Shown here piece after piece: positions 25,727 through 37,674 of a DNA stretch of 64,000 nucleotides. The position numbers were made by a program, and so were the translations under genes. Source of the DNA: Haematococcus lacustris (taxonomy: Eukaryota; Chlorophyta; Chlorophyceae; Chlamydomonadales; Haematococcaceae); contig JASKMD010000026.1 of the NCBI GenBank assembly GCA_030144725.1, positions 12,515,407 through 12,579,406 on the forward strand, in the 5' to 3' direction. The notes beneath the pieces are model-generated. The model searched no databases, was not told where the DNA came from, and was given only the letters and a program-made list of their open reading frames with translations. How positions within the stretch are numbered: position 1 is the stretch's first letter; each line of letters begins with the position of its first letter.

Positions 25727-26707
25727 TTGCATGTAACAACACACGGGGTTACTCTGTTCTTTTTCTGATGCGTGTGTGGGTTTTGGGGTTGGTTGAGAAG
25801 TGTTGAGGGCGCGTGGACCGTGTTGAGGGTGCGTGGGCAGTGGACGCAATCACAAGGACCAAAATCGCTCCAGCCAGCACTGTTGCTTGCCGGCTGCACG
25901 CTCTGCGGAGGGGCACCAGTCCCAGGTTTACAACGGGTCAATGTGATGTGGCAAGTACAAGCCTAGCAGCAGTGCGCTTCAAGGCCGTCGGCATTCGGTT
26001 GCAGGGTGAGCTTTCTCGCGGTGACGTGCGATGGCAGATATCGCAGTGTCGCGGTCTCACGCCCTCGCGGCCGGCTCAGCGTTATAATATGGCGGGGCGG
26101 TTTGCTCAATGCATGCACGCTTCACCGCTCCACAATGTGACTGCTGGACGTGAAAACGGACGGCGGCTGGACGGCGGCTGCGCCGGGAGTATATCATTAT
26201 GCTGCGCATGGATGGCCTCGCGGAATCGGATCAGGCTAGATACGGCACAACAAATACTGGGCGGTCAATGATGATCGGCACCGACAGATACCGACAGATA
26301 ACACGCGTGCACTCCTCTCTGCAGCGCTCATATAAAGACATGGCACCATGCAGCCTAAACTGCTAGCTTTAATTTTGTTGAGTCTGCTACAACATGTCTT
26401 TGGTTTGTAGTGTCGAAACGCTCAAGTCAAGGGTCCGTGCCTCAGGCATGCAAGGTTTGGGTGTCGTAGTAGGGCTGTAGCAGCTCAGCGGGCAGCTGCT
26501 GCATGGACGCAAGTTGGATGTCAAGAGACCGAGACAAAAGACCAAGGCTATGTTGCTGGGCCTTAGGGACACCTGCTGCTTTAGCCCCTGTGGCGAAAGT
26601 GCAAAAGCATTCCTACAACACTACCAAAGCTCTGGCGCAGAGCAATATGCTGCTAGATACAGCTTCCAGCCTGCGCCACTTCAGCTGTGCCATGAGGTGC
26701 AGAGCAC
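25727..26707. other. Intergenic stretch, no supported gene
   Basis: This interval separates the Fanzor-like element from the 3' end of the SAM synthetase gene, and its right part should contain that gene's 3' UTR. A TATA-like TATAAAG is at 26331 and a 20-codon hydrophobic ORF at 26348-26410, but their spacing argues against a real promoter-gene pair. Nothing else is recognisable. Confidence 0.5.
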
Positions 26708-29700
26708 CTACTCCAGCTTGACCACTGTCTCCCAGGTGAAGTCAGGGTCGTCACGACCGAAGTGGCCATAGGCAGCTGTCTTCTGGTAGCGCTGGTTGCC
26801 CCCACGCTTCAAGTCAAGGGCCTTGCCAATCATGCCAGCCCTGCAGGGAGCACACCAGGTGGCAGAGGTGGCTGCCCATGCATACTTGCTGCAATCAACC
26901 GTGCAAGAACCCTAACCAAGCTGCACATGGTAATCACCTAGAAAGCAGAGCAAAGGACTCCGCCCAAACGAAGGTGAGGGCAGCATGTCAAGAGCAGCCA
27001 ATGGGAAGGGCTGCCCCATTAAGACACCCCACCACCCTGGTGTTGGCCCACTTCCCCCGTCACATGACCATGGTAAGCAAGGTTGCATGCATGGAAAACT
27101 TGCTGGAAGATCTTTAGTCCTCTGTTGGAGATTGTAAGTGGTGAGGTAATCTAAGGCTAAGTCTTATTCCCAGGTAGATGCTGACTACACTCTGATCAGT
27201 AGAGGACAACTCAAAATACCATTGCTGCAAATGCAACACCCCCTGAGCAGCTGACCTGAAGTCAAACGCCTTGTTGATCATCTCCAGGATCTCAGCATCC
27301 GACTTCTTGCCAGTGCCGTAGGTGTCCACAAACACTGACAGGGGCGCTGCCACACCAATGGAGTAAGAGACCTGGAACAGGCACCTGCAAAGTGCAGCAG
27401 GGGCATTGGGCCATGAGGGGCAGCTGCCTGCATACGGCCAGGCCTCCAACAGCCAGCCAGGCTTGCATGGTTACTACTTGCTGTGCCACTATGCAAGCGT
27501 AAGTTGCGGAGTCACAGCTGCCAGTAATGGAGCGATAGCAGCACACAGCCATTTTGCTAAGACAGGTGCTTAGGGTCAAGGCGGCCTGAACAGCAAGAGC
27601 ATGCAGTCCACTCCATGCTTCCAGGTACAGTCCAGAACACAAGCCCTTGCTGTTAAGCATGCCTGACAAGCCAGGTGGTTGCGAGGCCAGGCAAGTGCTT
27701 GGCCAGACATAGAGCCAGACATATGCGAAACTCAGGCCTAGACCAGGCAACGGGAGCATCGCCCAGCACCAGGGTGCCTCAGGCAGTACAAGGCAGCAGC
27801 CTCAGGCAGTCCAGGGCAGCGGCTGAGCAAGCTGGCAGCTCACCTGCGGGCCAGTCCAGCTGCAACCACCGACTTGGCAACCTGGCGGCAGATGTACGCC
27901 CCTGACCTGTCCACCTTGGTGGGGTCCTTGCCTGAGAAGGCACCGCCACCATGGGCACCCCAGCCACCATAGGTGTCGATGATGATCTTGCGGCCAGTCA
28001 GCCCTGCATCGCCGTGAGGGCCACCGATCACAAAGCGGCCAGAGGGGTTCAAGTGGAAGATGGTCTTGTCGTCCATGTACTTCTCAGGCACCACAACCTT
28101 GATGACGTGCTCCATGAGGTCCTGGACACAGCCAGGGTGCAAGGGGTCCAAGTAAGCATTGAGTGGCACCATGTGTTTGCACAAAGCAAGGGACGCCATG
28201 TGCTTGTGCAGACACAACCACAGCCAGGGCCAGAGAAACGAGTATGCATCGAGTACTAAGTGGAAGTAGCACCATGTGCTTGCTCACAGCAAGGGCACAA
28301 TGTGCCTTTGCAAGGCACAGGGGGCAGCATGCTGACAGAAGTGACGGCATGCAGGAGCTCTGAGGCCCAGCATTGCTGCTCTAAGAGGCTGGGGTACCCT
28401 CCGCCAGCAGCAGCTGTACACCCACCTTGCGGATCTGCTCGTTGGTGACATCGGGGTTGTGTTGGGTGGAGATGAGGATGGTGTGCACTCGTACTGGCAC
28501 CATGGCGCCTGGGCACTCCGGGTCACGCTTGTACTCGACAGTGACCTGCACCAGGTCACACCTGTGGCTCTCACATGCTGCCCAACTGCGCCCATACCCC
28601 AGCTTTGTTTCCAGGCACATGTGCATACCAGTCATTGACTCTGCACTGAGTAATCCTCACCCGCTGCTCGGCCTTGTTGCGTGCAGCACTCAGCTATATA
28701 CCCACCGCATGGTAGCCTGAGGTAGGTGCTAGGCTATCCCGCTGTGCGACCAGTGCCCCAGGGGGCGGTGCTGTCGATTGACTTGCCTGGGTCTTGCCGT
28801 CGGGTCTCAGCCATGGGCATGTGCCATTCTTGCGCACTTCTGTGAGCTTGAACCCCAGCTGGGTGGCCAGGACGTGGGTGAGTGGCATGAGCTCGGGTGT
28901 CTCGTCCGTGGCATACCCGAACATGTGGCCCTGGTCTCCGGCACCAATCTCCTCCAGGGACTTTGTGCCCATCCCGTGCACTGACTGGCCAATGTCAGGA
29001 GACTGCTCCTCAATGTGGACCAGCACCTGCATGCATGTTCACTGCAGAGCTGGCCAGCTGTATTCAATAGGGCAGTGCGACCGGGTGCAGGCGGGGTGGG
29101 GTTGGGTGGGGTGGGGTGGGGTGGGGCTGACGTATACCTTGCACTTGTCAGCGTCCAGGCCGACCTCATCAGATGTGAAGCCAATGTCGCGGCAGGTCTT
29201 GCGCACGATAGCCTCATAGTCGACCTTGGCCTTGGTGGTGATTTCACCGAAGACCATGACCATGTTCGTCTTGGTACATGTCTCGCAGGCAACCTGCAGG
29301 GCGCGCGAAGCTCCATCAAGTCGTGCCCTGCCACGGGCCGTGCCAAACTGCTAGAATATCCTTGATCAGAATGCCGCGTGAAACGTGTCAGATAATGTGG
29401 AGCCGTCAGGATCTGCCGGCCACCATCGCGCGCCCGCCACACCTTGGAGTCTGGGTCCTGCTCCAGGCATGCGTCTAGTACCGCATCGGAGACCTGCAAT
29501 GTGAGACACCTGGACGCTTGACTGGCCAATCCCAAAGCCGTCGCTGAGTTCTCTTAGAATGGCCTATCTGGCTGTGCCAATGGCCCTACAGCAACACCCT
29601 GAAGCTGACAGAAGGTGCTCGTGCAGCTGTCGGTCCATCCAGACCTGATCGCACAACTTGTCGGGGTGGCCTGCAAGATGCGCGCGCCACTTGACATTTA

Positions 29701-29811
29701 CTCAATGTGCTCACAGATGCTGAGCATTGAGCCACAGTCGGTGCGGTGAGAGCCGCCCCCACCTTCGTTGACGGACTCCGAGGTGAACAAGAATGTCTGG
29801 AGCTGTGCCAT
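26708..29811 (-). CDS. SAMS: S-adenosylmethionine synthetase (methionine adenosyltransferase), complete
   Basis: The enzyme makes S-adenosylmethionine from methionine and ATP in the cytosol. Nine exons: 29763-29811, 29645-29670, 29443-29493, 29138-29293, 28787-29026, 28426-28545, 27844-28121, 27256-27384 and 26708-26840. All phases close, giving 393 codons plus TAG, the usual family length. It begins [17 protein letters not shown] then HPDKLCDQ (ATP/methionine binding), followed by [20 protein letters not shown] (signature 1) and [19 protein letters not shown] (P-loop-like signature 2). It ends [20 protein letters not shown]. Every expected domain is present, with no frameshift. The intron after the exon ending DGKTQ uses a GC donor (GCAAGT). 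A MITE lies 213 bp upstream of the ATG. Chlamydomonas names this gene METM; the generic symbol is used here. Confidence 0.97.
29072..29126. repeat. GGGGT-rich intronic repeat
   Basis: A short GGGGTTGGGTGGGGTGGGGT stretch lies in the fourth SAM synthetase intron, of the same pentanucleotide class as the large array at 35925. Confidence 0.7.
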
Positions 29812-30015
29812 CCTGGGTCCTTGCTCTGCCACTCAGCAAAGGGCGCTAGAGGTCGACATGCCTCAATAATAATACCTTCTCACATTTCATGGTCCAAGCC
29901 CCGTCCTTATTGTCCCAGACATTTGCCTACAGCCACCACCGCCTCTTCGGGTAATATTCTTACATTCCGGTAGTGACTTTGTAGGCCATACGCATGACAG
30001 CAAAGATGACGATTG

Positions 30016-30138
30016 CAACTAAGTAGGGATCGTCCCATTAGATTAGATGGTTAGACTAGATCTAACAAGCCAATGTAACGTTAGAACCGTCTAATCTAGT
30101 CTAACGTTAGATGGGTCGGGACGATCCCTACAACTAAG
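30016..30138. mobile_element. 107-bp palindromic MITE with 8-bp target duplication (hAT type)
   Basis: The element occupies 30024-30130 and has perfect 13-bp terminal inverted repeats TAGGGATCGTCCC / GGGACGATCCCTA. It is flanked by the identical octamer CAACTAAG at 30016-30023 and 30131-30138. The interior is itself nearly palindromic (TCTAGTCTAACGTTAG-type). An 8-bp target duplication with TAGGG termini is the pattern of hAT-superfamily MITEs. It sits in the probable promoter region of the SAM synthetase gene. Confidence 0.9.
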
Positions 30139-31101
30139 GCTGATGTCACATCAGTGATGTGCGTAACTCAATTACAGTCCCCACCTCCCACCCCCTCGCT
30201 CCACACAGCCCCTCCCTGCCCCGCCCCGCCACACCCCAGGCAAAACCTCCCAGAACTCAGCAAGGCATAGCATCCCCGCATCATGGGCTTTGTGTCCTCT
30301 ACAAGCAACAACATTAGATAACCATTGGCCTCAACGTGAGCATGAGTAGGGCGTACTGTAGGGTTCGGAAGCTGCATTCTCAATGACCTTTGACATAGTT
30401 CGTACGGTTGCTTGATGCTGCCAGCAGTTAAGCCTGTGTACAGGAATGGCCGCGTATGGGGCGCATGTTCCCCATAAACCTAGATAGTTAACTTCAACGA
30501 TCGCCAAGTCTAAGCACACAGTGTGTAAACAGGCAGTGCATAGGATGGAGATTGACCCAGGATTCTTGATGAAGGTTTTCGGAGCTACGCGGGAGCTGCT
30601 CGGCGATCGCGAACTTCGCAAGTGCGGCTGCTCATTTGCTGCCGTGTCTCGCGGGCTCACTGTCCGACACTTGAAGAAACTCCCTGGCATGCATGCATGC
30701 ACAGGCGTGCCTTGCCTTATGTGCTCAATGAAGGAAGCAAGGCCTTGCAGGACATTCAAAGAGGTATATGTATAGGGATGGCAGCCACATCCAGTGTCAG
30801 CCAGTACCCAGAACTGAGTGACACCGCTTTGCAAAGCTGCAATCACAGGCTTCCGTGCAAACGTCCAAGGGTTTAGCAGACAGCTGCAAAGCAAAGCCGC
30901 CCTCATGCGGCCTACGAACATTCTAGTGAGCGGGGTCACATTACATAAGTCAGATTTGCACACTGCTTGCCATCCCAGTATGGCAGGCAAATGAGTGCCA
31001 GCCCCATGCTGTCCCCATGCTGACCAGGCTGGCAGTCATAGCAATTCAAAACCCCCCTCTCATGCCTACCGCACACCAAAGCACGGCATAAGACCCCTGT
31101 C

Positions 31102-31777
31102 ATGTGCAACGCTGCATGCGTGCCCACCCTGCAGCTGTTGCGCGAGACGCTGGCCCAGATGTACTCTGAGAGCCAGCAGCGCAACAAGCTGTCCCTGCAC
31201 CAGCGCCAGCTGGTGGACATCCAGATCGGGCGCCAGCTGTACGAGCAGCGGCCCCAGAGCCTGCGCGCCCGCTTGTGGTGGGCCCTGATGGAGGACCCTG
31301 GATTGGCCTACGGCCTCAAGGTGCAGGGCAGGGCAGGGCAGGGCAGGGCAGGGCAGGGCAGGGCAGGGCAGAGGTTTGGCCTGGGACAGGGGCCGCTTGA
31401 GGGCACCACTGGCTGCAGGTGGAGTCGGACAGTGGGTGGGGGGAGGGGGTGGGTAGGGGGGGAGGGTAAGGGGGGAGTAGGGAAGTGGAAGTGCGAGGGT
31501 GATGGGGCAGGGGGAAGACTGGCTGACGTGTTCATCCAATCTGGACCAAGCTGACCCCTGCCTGCCTGCCTGCCTGCCCCTCTCACCTTCATGCAGCCCA
31601 TATGCGGCGCAGTACCTCCCCCTCCAGGCCCACACCCGCCGCCCCCCCCCAGCTGCTTGCCCCGCACTGTGCCGCAGCCGCCAGGCCCCTGCCCCGCCCC
31701 AGCCCCCACCTCAGCCACACATACCACCGCGTCCATCACCCCCACAGGCACAGCGGCAGCAGCAAAGCCAGCAGCCT

Positions 31778-31808
<31 letters not shown>

Positions 31809-31867
31809 GCCAGCAGGCGGCACAGCAGCAACAGCAGCAACCACACAGCCAGCAGCCTCAGCAGCCT

Positions 31868-31906
<39 letters not shown>

Positions 31907-34900
31907 CAGCAGCAGCAGCAGCAGCCTCAACCTCAGCCTCAGCCTCAGCCTCAGCAGCAGGGCCAGCCTCAGCCTCAACCTCAGCGTCAGGGCCGGCAGC
32001 AGGCCCAGCATCAGGGGGGGCAGCGGGGGCTGCAGGGCTCAGGGGTCCGCCCTCAGGGGCCACCTGCCCTGAGCTGCAGCCGGGGACCCCCCCACCCACC
32101 CCTGACCAGCCGGCCAGAGGCCAGGCCCCTGACAGCAGCAGTGAGCCCCAGGGGGGGGAGGCTGCAGGGCACAGCCCAGGCCTACAACCTCACCCAGCAC
32201 CCCCCCTGACCCCAGCCGCCCCCCCCCCACCTTCCACCCCCCACCCGCCCCAACTCACCCCGGACCCCGTCTCAGCCCCCAGTGCCCCCCTGCCCCCCCC
32301 CCTCCCCCCCCCTGACCACCAGGGGGCGGCTGGGCTGGCTGCAGAGGACGAGCTCCTGCTGCTGCTGGACGCCAAAACCCGCCCCTCTGGCCCTCACCCT
32401 GGCCAAGGTGCAGTGGGGTTCAGCTCAGGCGCCGCCCCCGCCCCCTCTGCCCCGACCAGGCCGCTGGCTCAGGCCGCTGCTGAGCTGGTGCAGGCGGCGG
32501 CTGACTCCCCGGCCATGCCCCGCCCCATGCGTAGCATGCTGCAGCAACTCACAGCAGCTGTCACGGGGGCAGGGGTGACCGGCACAGCCCCAGCCGCGCC
32601 CAGTCCTGCCCCCCTGGATCAGAGTAGCAGGCTCAGCAGCAGCGGCCGCTGGGCAGGGCCAGCAGCAGGGGGCGGGGGCGGGGGTGGGGGTGGGGGGACA
32701 GCAGCAGTGGGGGGGGGAGGGGATGGACCCTTGGCATTGGCCCGCCGCTCCTTTTCTATGTTCAGCAACCCCAGCCCCCCAACAGCCGCCGCCTCCACCA
32801 CCCCCCCCACCCCCACGCCCCCCCCCCTCCCGCAACCCCCGGCCTGCCTCGGCGGGGCGGGTGCAGCAGCAGGCTCCCCCCCCTGACCCATCCCCCTCCC
32901 CCTCCCCCCCTGCCCCCCTGCCCCAGGCGGCATTCGCCACTGCCGGCAGGGAGGGGTCCCCCGACTCAGGCACCAGCAGCAGCAGCAAGGGGGGGCAGCA
33001 GGGGGGTCCTGGTCACGCCCTGACCCGCCAGGGAAGCCAGTCAGGCCTGGTGGGGGACTGGGAGGTGGTGGAGGGGGAGGAGGCCTGCTGCCCCCCACCC
33101 CCCCCACCCCCCACTGCCCCCCCCCCCACTCCCCCAACCCCAGGGGCTCAGGAGGGGGGGGCCAGCCTGGGTGCTGCGAGGGGCAGTGGGGCGGGGGGCG
33201 GGGGGCCAGCCCCACTCCCCTTGTCGGCAGGTACGGCGGAGGAGGAGGAGGTTGCCTGCCGCGCCTTCATGTCCAGCCTGGCTCAGGCCAGCGGCCCGCA
33301 GGCGGCTGCCCTCAGGCTGCTGGCGGACGCCCTGCAGCAGGTGCCCTGGGTGGTGGGCGTGGGGTTGCCTAAAGAGGTGCCGGCGGAATGCCGATTCGCC
33401 ACACTGAACCAGATGACTGCAGGTGAGGGGGGCAGGGGGGGCAGGGGGGTAGGAGGCTTGCTGAGAGGATGGTAGAGGGGAAGGCTGGGGGGGCTGTGTG
33501 CAGGCAGGCAGGCTGGGTGAGGGGAGGGGAGGGAAGGGGCAGAGGGGAGGGGTGCGGGTGGCCAGGGAGGGGCATGCGGTGGGACAGCAGGGGGGAAGCC
33601 GGGGGGAAGGAGGGGGAAGGCTGTGTCTCCCTTGTCTCCCTTGGCCCCACCTGGCCCCATGCCCTGCACCTCCCCTCACCCCCTGCCCATACACTTGTCA
33701 TCCAGCTGCTGCTGCTGGGGTGTATGCGTGGAGTAGCCACCACCTCCCTGCTGCTGTTGGACAGCACGCGAGCAGCAGGCAGGCTGGTGGCAGCGGCTGT
33801 GTTGTCTGTCTGTTGCCCTGCTGGAGGCCAAGCTGTCGTGGAATCATATGAACACATGTTGAGCACACCAGGAGAGGAGGAGTGGTGGTGGTGGTGGAAT
33901 TGTTCACTGAAGTCTTGGTTCCTCTCCCTTCTCTCTGATTCTTGCTAACTATGGCGATGGTGGTGATGTCAGTGAAATACGGTAGTGGTGGTGGTTGTTG
34001 TGGTTGTTGTGGTGGTTGTTGTGGTGGTTGTGGCTGCTTCAGGTCAGGAGGAGATTGATGATATCATCCGGCGCGACATCAACCGGACCTTCCCCGAGCA
34101 CCCCCTGTTCGGTATGGAGTCGGGGCAGCAGGCGCTCTTCAGGGTGCTCAAGGCATACAGCCTGCACGACCTGGAGGTTGGCTACTGCCAGGCAAGGGGG
34201 GGGGGGCACCCAGGCAAGGGGGGGGGCACCCAGGGGCGGCATCCAGGGGGGGCACCCAGGGGGCCCAAAGGGGTAGAGGCAGGAGGCGGCGGGAAGGCAG
34301 GGAGGTGAGGTGAGGAGGGGGCGGGGGGCAGGAAGGTCCTTGGCTGGCTGGCGGGGGGGGCTAGATGGCCCAGGCTAGGTGGCTGGGCGCTGGAGTGTGG
34401 GGTGGAGGTCACAGCAAAGAGGGGGTCCTTGGGCATGCCTGTTGAGATGCCCCCTGCATGAGCATCATGTGGGGTTGGCTCTCAGTCAGTGTAACGAAGT
34501 ATATATACCGAAATAGGTAATACTCGTGCATTCCGGATATCACTTTGTTACCCAAAAAAAGAAACTAATTGTCACAAAGTAGCAATGCAAATGGGCATAC
34601 TTGCCCGCGGAAGTAGTGAAGATGTGCTTGGGTCGCCCCTTCCTCGCGACTAAACGTCCGTAGCTTCCTTTAGGGGTTCGTCTCTTGTTGCCTTCGCACC
34701 AAGTCCCTGTTGGCTCTACGGCCCGCGGTGATCTTTCACCGTCACACTTCTTATAAACAGATGTTAGGCCTCTCCCGAGCCATGCACTCTGTTACGGTCA
34801 GCCCGCTGAGACGCGTGGGTGCTGAGGCTGGGGGGAGGGCAAGGGGAGGGGTGGAATGGGGGTGGGGTGTTGACTCATGTCAGAGACAGTTTGCGAGGAC

Positions 34901-37505
34901 AATCGAAGCAGAAAGGGCGGGACATGGGTGGGGAAGGGAGGGGCAGTGGAGGGGGAGTCACAAAGCAGTCAAGGCACATAGGCCTCTTAATTCACTCAAT
35001 TACCAATTCCTCGAGTGCAGGCAGATGGCAGTAGCAGTACTGTCCAGGGTGGGGCGTAAGCTTCTTCACTCTTTCCAGTCAATTACCACAGGTCACTCAC
35101 CATGTCACTCAAGCCACTGGTCTATGGGGTGATGGGGCTGGGTGGTATCCCCACAACAGCCTCCCGCTGCCGCCATGACCTGGCATCCACAGGGCATGGC
35201 GTTTGCTGCGGGCGTGCTGCTGATGTACCTGCCTGAGGAGCCCACCTTCAGGTCAGGGGCCACTAGCGGGGAGCAGCAGGATGGCCAGGCAGCCAGGCAG
35301 CTAGGCAGCTGGCATCAGCAGCGGCAGGGGAGCCAAAAGCCTGACGAATGACACCATGGTTGCCAGGGCTTGCCCAGTCCAGGCTGTAAAAGACGTGACC
35401 TAGACACATTGGCTAGCATAGGCTGAAGCAGGTTATAAATGTGATGTATGGATTTTCAATGAGATATCAATATGCACCCTGATGCTAAACGAAACAGCTG
35501 TTTGACCACAGGCAGCACTGTGCAGGCAGTACTGTACAGGCAGTACCGTATTCGCCCTTTTCTTTCTCCTTTCACAACCACTGGGGCAAGCCACCTCCAG
35601 CCCTTCTCCCATCCCACCCCATTTCCTCACTCTTCCTCACCCCACCCCACCCCACTCCATGTCCTCACTCTTCCTCACCCCTCCACACCCCTCCATGGCA
35701 TGGCAGGGTATTCTGCCGCCTGATGGACGGGGACGGCCCTAACCTGCGGCGCCTGTACCTGCCTGGGCTGGACCCGCTGAAGGAGGAGCTTGCCCGGTAC
35801 GAGTGGATGCTGTCGGTGCGCCAGCCTGCACTTCAGGTGAGGGGTGGGGCAGGGGTGCAGGTGTCCAGGTAGGTCCCACCGGCGTGATGTGTCAGGCGTG
35901 AAGGAGGCCAAGGGACCCATCCCCTCCCCACCCCACCCCACCCCACCCCCACCCCACCCCACCCCACCCCACCCCACCCCACCCCACCCCACCCCACCCC
36001 TCCCCACCCCACCCCACCACGCCACGCCACGCCACGCCACGCCACGCCACCCCACCCCACCCCACCCCACCCCACCCCACCCCACCCCACCCCACCCCAC
36101 CCCACCCCACCCCACCCCACCCCACCCCACCCCACCCCACCCCACCCCACCCCACCCCACCCCACCCCACCCCACCCCACCCCACCCCACCCCACCCCAC
36201 CCCACCCCACCCCACCCCACCCCACCCCACCCCACCCCACCCCACCCCACCCCACCCCAACGCCACGCCACGCCAAACTACACCACACCGACTTCACATC
36301 AGGTCTGTGAAGCAAGAGGCAGTGGCATGAGACCGCCAACCCAGGCCTGACCCTGGGCCCCTGCTGCTAACCCCTGTGGCGGCGCAGGTCCACCTGCAGG
36401 AGCACAGCGTGCCGCCAGTACTCTACGTCTCCCAGTGGCTCATGACGGTGTTCACCACGCCCTTCTCCTCAACCTTTTGTGCGCAGCTCATCGACATCAT
36501 GTTGCAGGTGGGGGGTTGTGGCCGCAGTCAGGTGCAGTCGCATGTGGAAACGAGGGAGCAGAGCAGAGGGGTGGAGGGAAGAGGAGGGGAGAGCAAGGGG
36601 GCAAGGGGGGAAACTTGTACCCGAGTCCCTGTCCCAGTTTCAGCTCTGACCCTGTTTGTCAATCCCCTCACTTGGTCACCCTCCCTCCCTGCCTCCCTCC
36701 CTGGCAGCTTCCTCCAGCGCCCTGGCCCCCCCGCCCCGCCCCGCCCCGCCCCGCCCCGCCCCGCCCCGCCCCGCCCCGCCCCGCCCTGCCCCGCCCCACC
36801 CCAGCCCCCTCCTCCCACCCCGCTCTGCCTGTTGTCCCCTCCTGCCCCTCCCCCCCACAAGCCAGGCATTGCCCCACAGGAGGATCACGACCATGTGCTG
36901 CTGCGCTGCTCCCTGGCCATCATGGATCAGCTGGCTGATCAGCTGCTGGCCCTGCACGACTTTGAGTACGTGCTCACCGCCATCAAGCTCACACCTATTG
37001 CCTGGGGCGCTGCAAAGCTGAACCAGGTGTGCCAGCCAGCCCTCGCCATCATCACCATCATCATCTTAATCCACAATGTCATCACCACCATCATCATTGG
37101 CATCACCATCAGCATCATCAGTGGCACCATCAGCGGCAGTTTTGGGGGGTGTCAAAGGTGTCGTCCCTCCGTTCCGCAGTTGCTGGCCGATGCTCTGAGC
37201 ATGACCCTGTCCGCCTCAGACCTAGCCGCAGCAGCACAGCATGCACTGGAACAGCAAGGCTGCCTGGAGGGATTCATCCCTGGCAGCCCAGGACCAGATG
37301 CGAGCCCTGGCTGCCCCAAGACCCCGACCCAGTCAGCAGCCACGCTAGGCGAGGTGGGCCCCCCCGCCTCAGCAGCAGCCTCTGCACCCAGCCCGGCCCA
37401 CCTCCCCAGGCAGCCAGACCTGGTCCATGCTGACCCTGGGCCAGCAGAGCAGGCCAGATCAGATCACTCTCAGAGCCAGGGAGCTGGTGCAGTGCAGAGC
37501 ACCGC

Positions 37506-37545
<40 letters not shown>

Positions 37546-37674
37546 GTGGTGGAGGCGCTGTTGGGGGACAGGGAAGCTGGTGAGCAGCTGGGAGGGAGGA
37601 GCAGCCATTCGCCCCTGCCTCTGCAGCAGGCGGCTGGACTTGATCTTGATCCTCTCTTCTTACAGGTGGGGTGA
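31102..37674 (+). CDS. TBC-domain Rab GTPase-activating protein
   Basis: The protein stimulates GTP hydrolysis by a Rab GTPase in membrane traffic. The Rab partner cannot be told. Coding segments: about 31102-31320, 31597-about 32880, a continuation in another frame to 33422, then 34043-34191, 35193-35251, 35707-35836, 36388-36507, 36880-37026 and 37180-37665 or 37674. Phases in the TBC part close. The TBC catalytic pair is visible: the Arg finger in [16 protein letters not shown] and the Gln finger in GYCQ joined to [11 protein letters not shown] 600-residue Ala/Pro/Ser-rich insert separates the first exon from the TBC core and changes frame near 32790-32890 among C homopolymers. This may be a small intron or a sequence error. 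The ATG at 31102 is in frame but upstream exons (for example 30546) are possible. The 3' end may extend to a short exon ending at 38005. Confidence 0.8.
31324..31372. repeat. GGGCA pentanucleotide microsatellite
   Basis: About ten GGGCA units start directly after the donor site of the first TBC-gene exon, the same unit as in the DHC1b intron at 7433. Confidence 0.95.
31745..31985. repeat. CAG/CAGCCT trinucleotide-rich tract in TBC gene
   Basis: Long runs of CAG with CCT interruptions. In the frame continuous with the acceptor at 31596 they code poly-Ala; one alternative frame codes poly-Gln. Both frames are open, which makes this a good place for length polymorphism or frame error. Confidence 0.9.
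34489..35130. other. Intronic insertion carrying a captured PTC1 exon fragment
   Basis: The intron between the two halves of the TBC catalytic Gln-finger segment (34192-35192) is much longer than its neighbours. It opens with a short inverted repeat (GTAACGAAGTATATAT at 34494 against ATATCACTTTGTTAC ending about 34553). It also contains a 47-bp exact copy (35015-35061) of an acceptor plus exon start from the phosphate transporter gene at 48417-48463. The borders of the inserted segment are not certain. Confidence 0.5.
35925..36260. repeat. CCCCA pentanucleotide microsatellite, 330 bp
   Basis: More than 60 CCCAC units lie in an intron of the TBC gene, with a block of GCCAC variants at about 36019-36048 and again at the right edge (CGCCA). 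It is the largest satellite array in the window and is open on both strands. Confidence 0.97.
36724..36790. repeat. CCCCG pentanucleotide microsatellite
   Basis: About 12 units of CCCCG lie in the intron immediately before the 36880 exon of the TBC gene. Confidence 0.95.

Noticed and set aside
26331..26410. TATAAAG followed by a 20-codon hydrophobic ORF (signal-peptide-like)
   Set aside because: The TATA lies only about 17 bp before the ATG, too close for a transcription start between them, and no continuation exon was found.
31499..32209. Poly-Gln protein in the CAG tract
   Set aside because: Splice phase from the preceding exon and the sensible downstream sequence favour the poly-Ala frame.
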